Assembly: GCF_014839805.1 (NCBI RefSeq)
Contig: NC_051124.1
Coordinates: 2,480,001 to 2,544,000, forward strand
Reading direction: 5' to 3'
Source: Manduca sexta
Lineage: Eukaryota; Arthropoda; Insecta; Lepidoptera; Sphingidae
Length of the DNA: 64,000 nt
Positions 34,846-47,220 of the stretch are shown here, piece by piece; position 1 is the first letter of the stretch, and each line of letters opens with the position of its first letter. The translations under genes were made by a program, and so were the position numbers. The notes below the pieces were generated by a model. It was given only the letters and a program-made list of their open reading frames with translations, was not told the DNA's origin and made no database searches.

Positions 34846-36090
34846 TTTGCCCGCGGCTCCGCCCGCGTTATAAAGTTTTTCAGGCTAAAGTTTTCCGTTA
34901 TAAAAGTAATAGTTTCCCGGGAGCCTATGTTCTTCCCAGGGTCTCAAACTGTCTCCATACCAAATTTCATCTTAATATGTTGGGTAGTTTTTGAGTTTAA
35001 CACGTTCAGGCAGACAGATGCAGCGGGGGAGTTTTGTTTTATAATATATTTTTTAGAACTTTTTAAGAGGAACGATCCCGTCATACATCATTGTTGCATA
35101 ACTTTAACCGTTTACGCAGCGCAGGCAACGCAAGCTCTCAAAACTAATAATTTTCCCCGTATTTGCAACATGTTTCTTTATTGCTCCGCTCCTATTGGTC
35201 ATAGCGTGATGATATATAGCCTATAGCACTCCACGAACAAAGGGCTATCCAACGCAAAAAATATTTTTTCAGTTTGGACCGGTAGTTCCTGAGATTAGCC
35301 ATTACTGCTCCGCTCCTATTGGGTATAGCGTGATGATATATACCCTATAACACTTCACGAACAAAGAGCTATCCAACGCAAAAATAATTTTTCAGTTTGG
35401 ACCGGTAGTTCCTGAGATTATCCATTACTGCTCCGCTCCTATTGGGTATAGCGTGATGATATATAGCCTATAGCACTCCACGAACAAAGGGCTATCCAAC
35501 GCAAAAATATTTTTTCAGTTTGGACCGGTAGTTCCTGAGATTAGCCATTACTGCTCCGCTCCTATTGGGTATAGCGTGATGATATATACTCTATAGCATT
35601 TCACGAACAAAGAGCTACCCAACGCAAAAGAATTTTTCAGTTTGGACCAGTAGTTCCTGAGATTAGCCATTACTGCTCCGCTCCTATTGGGTATAGCGTG
35701 ATGATATATAGCCTATAGCACTCCACGAACAAAGGGCTATCCAACGCAAAAAGAATTTTTCAGTTTGGACCGGTAGTTCCTGAGATTAGCCATTACTGCC
35801 CTGCTCCTATTGGGTATAGCGTGATGATATATAGCCTATAGCACTCCACAAACAAAGGGCTATCCAAAGCAAAAAGAATTTTTCAGTTTGGACCGGTAGT
35901 TCCTAAGATTAGCCATTACTGCCCCGCTCCTATTGGGTATAGCGTGATGATATATAGCCTATAGCACTCCACGAACAAAGGGCTATCCAACGTAAAAAGA
36001 ATTTTTCGGTTTGGACCGGTAGTTCCTGAGATTAGCGCGTTCAAACAAACAAACAAACAAACAAACTCTTCAGCTTTATATAATAGTATA
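34846..36090 (+). repeat. ACTAGCTTTTGCCCGCGG element carrying a seven-copy 123-bp tandem array
   Basis: Starts 'ctagcttttgcccgcggctc' and ends 'gcgcgttcaaacaaacaaac' with a (CAAA)n run and 'cagctttatataatagtat'. In between, a 122-124 bp unit repeats seven times from 35183 to 36036; the units start at 35183, 35307, 35430, 35553, 35675, 35798 and 35921. Each has 'gctccgctcctattgg', 'tagcgtgatgatatata', 'cgaacaaagggctatccaac' and 'ggaccggtagttcctgagat'. Units 2 and 4 share variants ('caaagagcta') absent from 1, 3, 5, 6 and 7. Confidence 0.93.
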
Positions 36091-36110
36091 GATATTCTAC
36101 CACCAGCAAA

Positions 36111-37139
36111 AATATAGAGTATTCTTCTAAATAACCGTATAATAAGCCTTATGCCTCGAAAAAGCTTTACAGAAGAAGCTATTTGCACTAAGCAAGATCT
36201 AGTATCCCAATAAGGTAACACAACAAACACTTTGCATAACACAGCAAGGTTTTTACATTTCGTAATATGACTACAGTTGCGTCCCGATATAATCCGTTTA
36301 AAGCGCACTTGGCTGGCTTTGTGCCTGTCGAATGCTCGTCAGCGCAAACATGATATTTATGGTCTGTTTCGTTTAACCCCGCCTTCCATATGGCGGAAAA
36401 ACGCTGCGGTTTTGATGGGCGTTTTTTGTGCCGTTCAAGAAACGTTCCATATATTTAATTATGGGTTTTAGTGCAGTTTGTATATTTCTTAGTAACGACT
36501 ATTACGTCATTATGAGAGATATGCATGGCATTTCTAGTACAAGTTAAGCCTTTATATTAATATAATTAGCAATAAAAAAAAAGTACCATAACTGTTTTTT
36601 TTTTTATTTTATAATGAATGAACGCGAACCTACTTTTAATAATGAACCTAAGTTCATTTACCTCACAAGTGATAATAATTTGACGTTACGAAATATGTCA
36701 CTTCGTCACTAATTACACAGTCCATTAGAAGCCATATTTGATTAATTAATGAGCCGAAGATTATTCATAAAAAATATAATACCGTAAACACTTAGCGAAA
36801 GATAAGTCGAGAAATTATGACCTGGTTCTATCGTAATTTACTAAGTATGGTATTTACGAGGTAAGAGCATTAGTAAGTTTATAATCATTATACATTGAAA
36901 ATAAACTGTTAATATAATTATATGGTAAGCCGTTCTAACTATAGCGAACGGCCTTTATACTAAAGCCGACATATCGGCTTTATTTAGTCAATATTTGGAT
37001 TTCTATTTGCCAAGATACAGTAATATATTTTCTATTACATGCATTAAAGCCAATTTTGCTTTAAAAATATTGATACTGTAAGGTAACTGAAATTAAAATA
37101 AATCTATTTTTCTGGTTTTTATCGAAGTTTTTATATTAT
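36111..37139. other. Unassigned sequence
   Basis: Mostly AT-rich. A GC-richer pocket at 36300-36435 includes CCGCC...GGCGG around 'ttccatat'. A 64-codon frame there has no recognised domain. Confidence 0.5.
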
Positions 37140-37290
37140 AATTTTATCCCGACATTCGAAGACTGCAGTCTTCATGGTCACAGGGGGACCAGAAAATTAT
37201 AAAATGGAAAACCGTGATAAAATCCGAAAAAATTATATATTTCAATGTCTAACATTCGCGTAAATATAAGAAATCATTATGTAATTTATT
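37140..37290. repeat. Rearranged Penelope-like tail
   Basis: 37148-37190 is the minus-strand form of the 'accatgaag...gtcggg' tail, while 'accgtgataaaatccg' (37211-37226) is in plus orientation. The next block, 'aatgtctaacattcgcgtaa', is shared with 60105-60124. Two opposite pieces lie side by side. Confidence 0.6.
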
Positions 37291-37950
37291 TAAATATTAT
37301 GTAAGCTTGTGAGAATGATGGTATTAGACAAGCATGTCTATCTAAGGACTATCCTCATCTAAAGAGTGATGCATTTGACATAAATCCAAAAAAAAATATT
37401 AAAACCAAACAAAAACGAAGTCAAGGGAGGAATGCCTTTAGTGAGAAGCGGTGAACGCTTGAAGCAACAATTGTTAGGAAATAGAGCGACACCGGGATTA
37501 TGAACACCCAGTGGACATTCGGATTTAGTTATTTAATTTGATAGTCCTGCGATTTTAATAGGAAACTACAAAATAAAAAAAAACCGCGCCTATTAGCGAG
37601 TAATAATAAAACAATATCTCAATAGTCCTGTATTCTCTGTATCCACACTTTAAGTTCCTTATTATTTTTATCCAAAAAATGAAGTATTTAGTCAACAAAC
37701 AACATTATATTTGGACTACGACTTACAGTCAGCCACGAAAGTAGCTAAATAAATTCAAAAATTCCAAGCGCTTCCCCACATTGACTACAATCGAAATATT
37801 AGTTTTTCTATATCTAAGATAAAGTACACGCTTTGAAATTTATTATACTTACTGAAAAAAAATTATAAGGACACAAAAATCTAAATCTAAAATGTTTAAC
37901 AATTTTTGTCGCTAGTGTTTCTACTTTTAACATAAATATAAACAAAGACA
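37291..37950. other. Unassigned sequence
   Basis: No gene or recognised repeat was identified. Confidence 0.5.
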
Positions 37951-38121
37951 TTCCCAACCAGTGGCAATGCCTTTACAATGTGATTCCTACCAGTTTCCCT
38001 TTTAGGTTTATTAACGTTTACGTTTGTTTTTTATTAAATTGGTCGCGATATGATAACTATGGCATTATTTTTGGCTAGGGTTACTTTTAAAAAAATTTCA
38101 CCTTTCGCCACTGTTCCCAAC
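37951..38121 (-). mobile_element. hAT-type MITE, CAGTGGC family, copy 4, with perfect 8-bp target duplication
   Basis: The element proper is 37959-38113 (155 bp). It is flanked by identical octamers TTCCCAAC at 37951-37958 and 38114-38121. Ends CAGTGGCAATGCC and CACCTTTCGCCACTG are inverted. Read on the minus strand, the interior matches copy 1 ('aataaacctaaaagggaa'). Confidence 0.92.
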
Positions 38122-38666
38122 TAATTCCTTTTTAAGACATGACAAGCAATGTTATCTATAGTGAAATATAGATAATCATTATAGATAGTTACGGTTTTCA
38201 CTGAATTATATGATAAGTTACGTTACGTTACAAGAAATACAATAGATTCCATTGTTAAGTCACTGGTACACTATTACAAGGTTGTAATATTTTTTAGATG
38301 GATTTATTTATATTATTATGTATAATTTTATTAATTTATCAGTAAAAATGGGCTTCAATTCTGAAAAGTAAATAATAATGTTGAATTATTGTCTATAAAT
38401 TTTTTCCAACATGAAAATTTGAAATCTAATTTATCCAAAATAATTTAACATAGGACCTTGTAATAAGCCAGCGAAGTGATTCAGCCCTCACAAATTTCAC
38501 GTGAATTTTATTTAACAGTTATCATATCTAACAACTTATATAGAACATTTTATTACCATTTATTTGTGAACATAGATTAGAGTGACTTTTTTATATCGTT
38601 TTATAAGTTTACATGACGAATAGCATTTACTCAGAACCTTAATATTTACAATTATAAAAGGATTAA
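38122..38666. other. Unassigned sequence
   Basis: No gene or recognised repeat was identified. Confidence 0.5.
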
Positions 38667-38990
38667 GCGGCGATAGCCTAGTTGGAAGTGGAACGGACTG
38701 CCGAGACGAATGTCCGCAGGTTCAAAACCTAGGCACGAACCTCTAACTTTTCTAAAGTTATGTGTGTATGTTATTGTTATGAATTCTAGCTTGCTTTAAC
38801 GGCGAAGGAAAAAATCTTGAGGAAACCTGCATATCTGAGAAGTTCACCAAGAATTTTGAGGTTATGTGAACTCTGCCAATCGGCACTAGGCCATTGTGGT
38901 GGACTAAGGCCTAATTCCTCTCGATAGCAGATGAGACCCGTGCCCAACAGTGGGATAGTATAAAATACAGGGCTGATATTATTATTAAGA
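38667..38990 (+). repeat. tRNA-derived SINE-1, copy 1
   Basis: Box A in 'gatagcctagttggaagtgg' and box B GGTTCAAAACC (38719-38729) define an internal pol III promoter. The body has 'ctttaacggcgaagga', 'gaggaaacctgcatatctga' and 'gcccaacagtgggatagta'; the tail is (ATT)n after 'cagggctgat'. Full length. Confidence 0.9.
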
Positions 38991-39113
38991 ATGGTGAGTA
39001 CACTAGTCACTTTGCGAATCATTTAAATATTATATCAAATTCCAAAATATCCGCTAACAACAATGATACTCACTAGACCAAAGACTATGATGTAATGTTA
39101 AGCCTCAGATAAA

Positions 39114-39121
39114 TGACGTCA
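39114..39121. promoter_or_regulatory. Consensus CRE-type octamer TGACGTCA
   Basis: One of five perfect TGACGTCA sites (also 3322-3329, 17577-17584, 20991-20998 and 25654-25661). It could bind CREB/ATF factors; no functional evidence. Confidence 0.2.
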
Positions 39122-39272
39122 CTCACGCTTGTTATTCCACAGGAGTACTAACGTGTGTAAGACATTATAATTATTTAACTTTCTTCAACATGCTCGTAAT
39201 TTTAATGAGCAAGATACGGCACTAGTAAAAACTATCGAGGAAGGTGATAGAGGGGAAGGTTCAGTGGACATA

Positions 39273-39418
39273 ACTTTGGCGAAGGGTGAAACTTTGCAAA
39301 GGAGACTTGAGGCAAAAAACAAAGGCCTTGGTTAACATATCGCGCCCATTTTAACAGGCAAAACTAAGACAAACGTAAATAAACCTAAATGAGAAGTCAG
39401 TAGGGTTCAGGTTGTATG
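39273..39418 (+). mobile_element. hAT-type MITE, CAGTGGC family, fragment
   Basis: 'ctttggcgaagggtgaaact' and 'aaacgtaaataaacctaaat' match copy 1, but the terminal CAG and the right inverted end are lost. Confidence 0.6.
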
Positions 39419-40077
39419 AAGTTGAGTATAGCATTGAAACGATTGATTAATCCCAGTTTTCACAAACGATCCCAATCGTTTTATTCGACCCATCGTAAAA
39501 ATGGATCAATCAGGACTAAGATGTTTTCATGTTCCTAAATGACTGATTTTGATTGGATTATTCTCGGGATCGGATCGAAGATCAAGATTAAACTGACAGA
39601 ATAAAACAAAATTCAATGTGAAAGTCATGAAGGAAAATTGAATTTTGAATAAAAAAAAAATGGTTCTAATATTGTTAGATCTAGTTTCATAAAATGTAAA
39701 CCTTTGAGTATATTGAAAAAATGAAATGTTGGAAATTCTCTTACCTTGATTATCCTCGGAACTAAGACTAAACGAGGCTGGTCATCAAAACCTGCAACAA
39801 TTATATAAATTATTTATTATTTCATTCTTTCCTATTTACATGGCCCAATGTATTAATTTTATGATGTGTTAAATACTGTACAGTATAAAATATATGACAC
39901 AAATGATATCAATTACCACTGGTCTTACAGAAAACCGTGGTATGATTTTAGGGATCTTGAAGATCTGCCACCTTCGTTCCGAATCCATATTGCCATCTTA
40001 CAGCAGTTCCAGTGGTAGGTATAAAGTGGGACAGTATCTTAAAAAAATACTAGTAACACACAGATTCGAGATAAAAA
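39419..40077. other. Unassigned sequence
   Basis: No gene or recognised repeat was identified. Confidence 0.5.
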
Positions 40078-40394
40078 GCGGCGATAGCCTAGTTGGTTAT
40101 GGAATGGACTGCCGAGACGAATGTCCGCAGGTTCAAAACCCAAGGGCATACACCTCTGACCTTCCTAAAATTATGTGAGTATTATTTGTGAATTATCGCT
40201 TGCTTTAACGGTGAAACAAAACATCGTGAAGAAACCTGCATACCTGAGAAGTTCTCTATGGGAAATTCGAAGGTGTGCGAAGTCTACCAATCCGCACTGG
40301 GCCAGCGTGGTGTACTATGGCCTAATCACACTCAGTAGTAGAGGAGGCCCGTGTCCAACAATGGGACAATATATAATACAGGGCTGATATTATA
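40078..40394 (+). repeat. tRNA-derived SINE-1, copy 2
   Basis: Same order of blocks as copy 1: box A 'gatagcctagttggttatgg', box B GGTTCAAAACC (40130-40140), 'cagggctgatattataac' tail. Same orientation as copy 1 and 1.4 kb away. Confidence 0.9.
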
Positions 40395-41789
40395 ACACAC
40401 AGACGACTAGAGAATGGAATCAAACTCGTAACAGGTCTTAACCACGCCAAGTAACCCCAAAACCCCAACGCGGTTTGTCAGATGAAAGTAAGCGTTCACT
40501 TTCATTGCCCTATCAAGGACTTTCCTTGCATTGTTTCGTAATCTCAAGTGTTACGGTGTTTATCTGACAAGTATTGTTAAGTTCATAACAACAGTTAATG
40601 CCCCGACAAGCAATTGATTGTTTAGGAAATCGTTTTGATATTTTCTATTGCATCATAATAAATGCTATAATTTAATTGTATTCATATAAAATACGTGTTT
40701 GCATACTAAATCTCAGTAGATATAACGACGTAAGTCTTGCAAAAAGAAATTCAAATTTTATTGCAAATGGGGCGGTAGTCGAACCTAAAAATTGATTATC
40801 TCGGCCTACAAGATTGCTTGCTGTCATCGGGAGCATTGTATTTTCAGAGCTCGACACGTGAGCATCACTGTCGCTTAGTTTTCGTAAAGTCCGTAGCTAT
40901 ATTGATGATGTTTATGTGTAAAAGTATCAGATAATATTGGGAAAACCAGTTAGTCTGTCGTTTTATTATCTTTTAATATAAATGATGAACAACGGATTGG
41001 TGATGGCGGTTTTATTAAGCAAAGTACTTCTCCTCTTACAGATATAGACAATGCAGTTTTACCTTAAGTCGTCTAGCATTCAAAAATCATACTTACTGCA
41101 TAAAGGTTAGGAAACATAATCTATTATATTTATATTTCTACGACATCGTGAGTCGTTACATGCATAAAGCAGCATAATATTAAAATATGCATGCCTTGTT
41201 TTTAAATAGAAGTCAAAGGTTACTTGAAAATATTCAACATAATTATATTTTTTTCTTGTTTACTATAATAAATTCGATAGACTATCTTATAATTAATGCG
41301 TCGATATCAGGCAATACCATTATTCCAAAATCTTTGTGAAAATAACCAGCTGACTATCTGACATATCACTAGAATATTTAAGAAGAAAATGTGTACTAAA
41401 AGTTTAAAATCAAACAGAGACGGCCCAGACCACAGTCCATGAACTCCATTAACTAAATGCTTGAACACTGCTTACTACCCAGAAACCTACTATAGAATAG
41501 CATAATGCACAGGTCGTACAATATTATGTATTCAAAAAATCATGATTCACCGTCATTTGCATGCATAAAATAGATAACTTTCGGAGCAAAAAGATCTGCA
41601 TGATGACCTTCATGGGTTCAAAGCGTACACATCCTGTTAATGCGAGGCTTTGAATTAGGCATAAATAAAACGGTTTTGGCAATATCCTTCTTTTTTTTCA
41701 ATTAAGTTTATTTTTTACAAAAATGCACTTGAAGGACTTTGAGTTTGAATATTGTGTTTGAATTAATTCTGCCACTCGCACTAAACTCA
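40395..41789. other. Unassigned AT-rich sequence
   Basis: No gene or recognised repeat was identified. Confidence 0.5.
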
Positions 41790-42165
41790 CGTAGTAAAGT
41801 AAAACCTAGGTCTTCAAAGTAGTTTGGACGGCTGCGGACGACGACTTAGACACTTCTATCAGCGGTAGCCCTGAGCGGTCCCTAATGCGCCAAAGAGGAC
41901 CATCGTGAAGTTTTAGTTGGTATGCGGTGCGTTGTATTAGGAACTCGGCACGGCGGTCGCCCGAAGGTCATCATCAAACCGGGGCGGCTCAACGCCGGGT
42001 TGTAAGGCACAGTAACCCTAACATAACCGCCAAGACGCCCTCATGAAGGCTCGGCAGTAGTCATATGGCATTTTCTCCGCGAAATAAAAAAAGCGATTGA
42101 TACACTTCATACACCCTCAGAATACCTATGGAGAACTTCTCAGGCATGCAGGTTTCCTCCTTCAA
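41790..42165. repeat. GC-rich old transposon segment and SINE-1 remnant
   Basis: 41800-42066 is GC-rich ('gacggctgcggacgacgact', 'ggcggctcaacgccgggttg') and unlike its surroundings; it resembles a LINE 3' portion but no frame is open. 42108-42165 is a minus-strand SINE-1 scrap ('aggcatgcaggtttcctcc'). Confidence 0.4.
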
Positions 42166-42906
42166 TACTAGCCTAGTATTCTTTTTATATACTACAGTGA
42201 AGTAAATAAAACAAGAACACAATTTTGTATTACAGAAATAAAGGTCAGAACAAAGATATAATGTTTAGATCAAGAGTGCAGATTGCGTTTTTGCACGCAG
42301 CATTATGCCCACATTGGGCAACAGTTTGTACATACGCCAGCAAAAATTCCACCCAGCATTACACAAAATCATTTGCAATTCGGTCCAGTACACTTCCTAT
42401 GGTGTAAATCGATCGATTTAAAATGCCATTGCAATTTCACAACACGTAGGCAACTCTTTTATTTATCCAGGTTATTGTTCCTTTTATGGGTTCAACTAGT
42501 CTTGCAAACGTATGTAGTATAACTTGTGTAATTTAAGACCTTCCCCCGATCAAACAGCCTAGAGAATTCGTCCCATACATTTACGATGTACGAATTGTAG
42601 GCGGGAATAAGCAAATTTACGAATAATTTCTTAAAAAAACAATTTTAGGTCTTTTCAATAAAATAAAGGACTGATCAGATTTATTAGTCGTCAATAATTC
42701 ATAAAAATGCAACTATTCGATACTTCTCTCCTACCTTCTAATTATATTACTAAAATTGTCTGTTACGCGTTTATGGCTATACCACTAAACCGATTTTGAT
42801 AGGACCAAGTGCAATGTAAGCTTAAACATAAGAATGAAAAACATACCGAAGCCGTGAATAAAAGCATGCTATAAAAATCATGCGCAGTCGTATAGTGTTG
42901 ACGTAC
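42166..42906. other. Unassigned sequence with one repeat fragment
   Basis: 42735-42800 resembles the end of the ACTAGCTTTTGC family ('actaaaccgattttgatagg'). Otherwise nothing recognised. Confidence 0.5.
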
Positions 42907-43103
42907 CAAATTCCTTGTATAAACTGCAGCCAGTGTAACTACAGGACATAATAAGACTTAACATCTCATGTCTCAGGATGGGGAGCGCAGTGGAATACCA
43001 AACAACACTTTGCAATTCAAGGATGGATGGTGTTTCTACTGTTTATGGGGAGTTGTATCGCTTACCATTCGGCGAACGGCAAGCTCGTCTCGTCATTTAA
43101 ACC
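42907..43103 (-). repeat. Family-B interspersed repeat, minus copy
   Basis: On the minus strand: 'gacgagacgagcttgccgtt', 'taagcgatacaactcccc', 'gtattccactgcgctcccca' and 'agttacactggctgcag'. It lacks the last part found at 60875-61165. Confidence 0.75.
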
Positions 43104-44039
43104 AATAATAAAAATAAAACAATAAAATCTAATTCACTCGAATAAGAACAGTAAGAACATAACAGCGCGGCCTAGTCGTAACGTTTCCTATAGAAACAAA
43201 TTAACACATCTATTACATTTATGTAAGTGTTTAATAACTATTAATGTAAAAACTCGTTGTAACGTTAACCTACTTGTGTAGTTCAGTTTTATAATATACT
43301 AGGTGTATCTCGCGTCTTCGCCCGCGTTAGTAGCTTTTCCCCTTACAAAAGTCACTATGGTACTGTATTGATATTAATTGCTGCTATATTTATTGATTTA
43401 TAGCATCTGCAGGGCGCCAGTGCCATTATAGCATTAATACATTTAATGCAAATATCTTATTAGCAGTATACTGGTGTTACCAATGAAGTATTTGAAAAAG
43501 TCAATGTTGATGCAAGTGACGAAGGAAAACATTGAGAGGAAAGTATACATGCCTGATGCCGCACAATTTAAAAGAAATTTTAAAGAATGCATATTTCACA
43601 AATCGTTACGGTTCCGTGGCCTTCGACGTAGAAACATTCAAACAACTTAACGAACTATATCCATAGAAATCTGGGAACAAAACAATAGTGACTAAAATCC
43701 GTTGCCCAAGTTGTACAACGAAGCTACATCAGTATGACGTAACCTCAGAAATATTGAATTAAAGCGGTAACCAATTTGTATTCATAGTTGTCCACTTCCC
43801 GTTGTTTAACGTACCAAACTGTACATTTGTTATATAATGTGGGAGAAAGCGGCGGCAACGCCGGACATTATTGGAAAAAACATTGAAAACGCAAATGCAT
43901 CACCAAATACGCTAAAATCTATTTAGGTAGATGATACTAGTATCCGACGGCGTAGTAATGATTGTATACATAATAAGAATAAGGTAGTGCCTTGTTTGGA
44001 CTCTGATTTAGAAGTCTATTAACATAGAACGATATCTTC
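43104..44039. other. Unassigned sequence
   Basis: Only a short ACTAGCTTTTGC-type scrap at 43297-43350 ('cgcgtcttcgcccgcgttag'). Confidence 0.5.
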
Positions 44040-44580
44040 TTCAGCCTATATAATCACCCAATGCTGAGTGTAGGCCTCTTGCAATGCTGCATTAAGGTAT
44101 TTGGCCTTCAAACGTCACGCTGGCCATTGCGGGTTGGCGAGTCTACTCTTTTAGAGATTATTTCACTCTCACGGCTTGTAGTTGGGGGTCAGGTTAGATG
44201 CCGCCGCCTGATGCTCGGCGTTTGTTACTCGTTTAGCACCACCCGGAGGGCACGTGTAGGGTATCAAGGGTAAAACCTACGGACGCGAGCAACAACCACC
44301 CTCCGAATAGAGAACGATATATGATGTATTTAATATAGAACAGGCAAGAACAAGTCTGATATTCGCTGATCAAACCAACTCTGAAGAAGCGCCATAGCAA
44401 AGCAACTCTACTGCACCTGATAAGCTCAATGTTCATGAAAGAATGTCGACTGTTGAAGATGATGCCTCATTGAAACTTGAACATCGGCTGAGTCCAGAAC
44501 GCGACATTCTTACGTAGACCATTATGGTGGTTTTACAAGATGATTGTAGCCGGACGGTTAGAAATATCCTACCACCAATT
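44040..44580 (+). repeat. Old repeat fragment followed by diverged family-A copy A5
   Basis: 44043-44140 resembles the common 'cagcctatataa...caatgctgagtgtaggcctc' repeat. 44400-44580 is family A with many changes but the same order: 'ctgcacctgataag', 'gaatgtcgactg', 'cagaacgcgacattcttacg', 'ccattatggtggtttta', 'atcctaccacca'. Confidence 0.65.
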
Positions 44581-46621
44581 TAAGGGGACTTTCTCATTGG
44601 TGGACTTTATGCTGTGGTAAAATGAAACTCGAAGAAAGACAATGGAAACAACCTCATCGATGTAAAGCCTTTATAATCACAATACAACATACTGTACTTA
44701 GTTAACCCACTCACAATATCGAAACACCTTCCAAATAGATGGATTACCTCATCTTGTAACCTAGAGTACAGACCGACATCAAAACGATATGTCGAACATC
44801 ACCGACGACCTTAGCAATCACTTCGTCTGCAAGGATTCAGGATTAAATACCTCAATCGACATTAAACCTTATCTCAACTAACTAGAGAACCTTTTACATC
44901 TCAACACTCTCAGTACCGTTAACGATCTGAATTGTTAGCCAGTATGTATATCAAACTAAACATACACGAGATGAAATGACGCACGTGCAAAAAACTTTGA
45001 GCAATTTAGTATTTTAATAACTTGTACGCAGAGTGCAGAATTCAATGAAGCTTTGTTAGACGTAATAATTGGAACTTACGTTATTTACCCAAGACCCAGC
45101 CTTGAACCCAAAACAATGGGATCGTATGAAAATGAAAGTCAAACATAAGGAGTAATTTAAATTGCTTTATTTTGACGTAGTTTTCTCACAAGATTGTTAG
45201 GTTTTTTATTAGTTATGCGAAGTTTAATGACATTATTATAAGTAATGAACGAAATGAACAATGAAAAGTTTCCAATTCATACAACTTAGATAGGAACTAC
45301 GTTAGGTAAACATTGTCAATGCCTACAGATAGTCAACTCGTTGACCTCGTGGCAGCTTATATTGTAGATCGAAAGGTCCGAGGTTCAATTTCTAACAATA
45401 CCTAACATAAAAACCAAGCCAATGCTAAAAATCCTTTTGCACATGCGCAACATTTTGTTCTACACCCAAACTTTAGAAGGAGATAGACATTTAAAAGAAC
45501 TGGCATCTATGAACATTCAAAAGAAGTTCAAGAAACAATTACAAAATATTTAATAGCGCCTTACCGTAACATTAAAAACGTTTCCAAACATCGAACCACG
45601 TGTGGCCACTTCATAACAAACATACACGGGTACATGAGGATATCGACCTAAAATGCTTAAAATAAAACCGGCAATCCGCGTACAACTGTTTACATCTTTA
45701 ACTTGAACATGAACATTGAACATGTGCTTTGAAGCGGAAAAAATTTTTTCTCTGAAAAAAAAACATGTGGTTTGGATCGGGCATATCTGCTTAGGGTTAC
45801 AAAATTTTTACCTTTGGGAGCAAAGTACCGCTATAAAAGTAAGCTATGTGTAAATTCAGGACATAGTCTACCCGTTGGCCAAATTTCATCCAATTATGTT
45901 CAATTATTTTTACATTTTCTTCTAAAAAACTTCCAAGTGGTAGTTAGGAGTTAGCCTAGTTCGTTAAACCTGTCCATTTCAGGTCTAATTCCAGTCATGA
46001 TCATATAAGTTTTCTTTCAAATAGAACATTTTAGATTACCGTTTGCCAAAGCGATAGATAACCAGTAGCGAATTACAACAAAATAGTGTAATTAATACAT
46101 ATTTATTTACGTTTGACTACGTGATTACACATTCTACAATTCTCCGAAATGATTTGTTATCTTTCAATTTCTTTTTAATGCACTTTATTTAGAATTAAGA
46201 AATTATATTGTATATATTTACGTACATTTATAATGATGTATATGTTATTTTCTGTCATGATAGCCTATCACTATGATAATAGATTTCCAAAACCAATTCA
46301 TACAGATAAATAACAGTTATGTCACGATAAATTAATTTCACGGCGAAATATTGTTTATATAAAGGCGGTTAAATTTGTTATTGGCTATGAACGGCCAACG
46401 TTTGCGCAAGGTATTGCTCCAATTGAAATTAAATTAACGTGGGAATATTCTGATTCCGCTAAGCGTTCAGCATGAAGTCTGAATCGCATGGTGAAAGTTT
46501 CACAAGAGGTTTTTTACAAGAAAATAGAAGAGCAACTTCGTATGATCATGTAACTAAAATTCTCTCCTGAGCAAGGACGAAGGTGATATTTTTCAGGAAA
46601 TAGTATTTTTTTGTCAACGGA
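44581..46621. other. Unassigned sequence with tRNA-like and repeat scraps
   Basis: 45340-45395 has a tRNA-SINE-like head (box-B-like GGTTCAATTTC at 45382-45392). 45770-45920 contains the generic 'ccaaatttcatccaattatg' block. No gene was recognised. Confidence 0.45.
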
Positions 46622-46842
46622 CGTAATTATACTAATATTATAGAGGAAAAGTTGTAAATTTGAAGGTGGGTTTGCAGGGGCTAATCTCTAGAACTACTAA
46701 ACGGATTTTGTAAATTCTTTTATTAATAGGAAGCTACAATTACTCTGGAGTGCTATAACCTAGTTTTTATCCCAAAAAATGTAAAGCAGGACTTTTATCC
46801 CGGAAAACCTCTTTAACGCGGCCGGATTCGCTGGCAAAAGCT
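46622..46842 (-). repeat. ACTAGCTTTTGC-type repeat, copy 3
   Basis: Minus strand: 'gctagcttttgccagcgaat', 'ttccgggataaaagtcc', 'gtagcttcctattaa' and 'agagattagcccctgcaaac'. Full length or nearly so. Confidence 0.7.
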
Positions 46843-47220
46843 AGCAAGCTATAAATCTGAATACAGACACGAATAATTAGGTCATACGAATGTCATGTGT
46901 CGCGGACACAAGAGCTCATATTCGGGGAAAAAACAAAAATAACTGACACGATACTTCAGATTACTGAGTATAAGGAAAAACTATTTTATGCGAGACGCAT
47001 CATTTTATTTCATTTACATTTGTTCTTATTATAGCTAAGAAAGCAGATACTAGATGGAATAAATAAGAAAAAAAAGTTTTTTTTTTTATTTTGACGTCCG
47101 TTTCGTTTGTGTTGCGTTCCTGGTAGTTATTGCATAGACGTGCATAAAATACACTATAAACTATATAACACTGCACTCGTGTCACCTTCACAAATCGAAA
47201 GTCACTTTGCCTTTAAAACA

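Larger units (their letters stand above)
34340..36110 (+). repeat. Family-A copy A4, split by a nested insertion
   Basis: The first part (34340-34562) runs from 'cattgcacctaatgataagt' to 'gaatataaaata'. The expected last 20 bp, 'attctaccaccagca', reappear at 36091-36107 after 1.5 kb of other repeats. The interruption falls in the conserved TATAAAATA of the family. Confidence 0.8.

Noticed and set aside
35183..36036. Regularly spaced array considered as CRISPR-like
   Set aside because: The whole 123-bp unit is repeated without unique spacers, and the context is an insect interspersed element.
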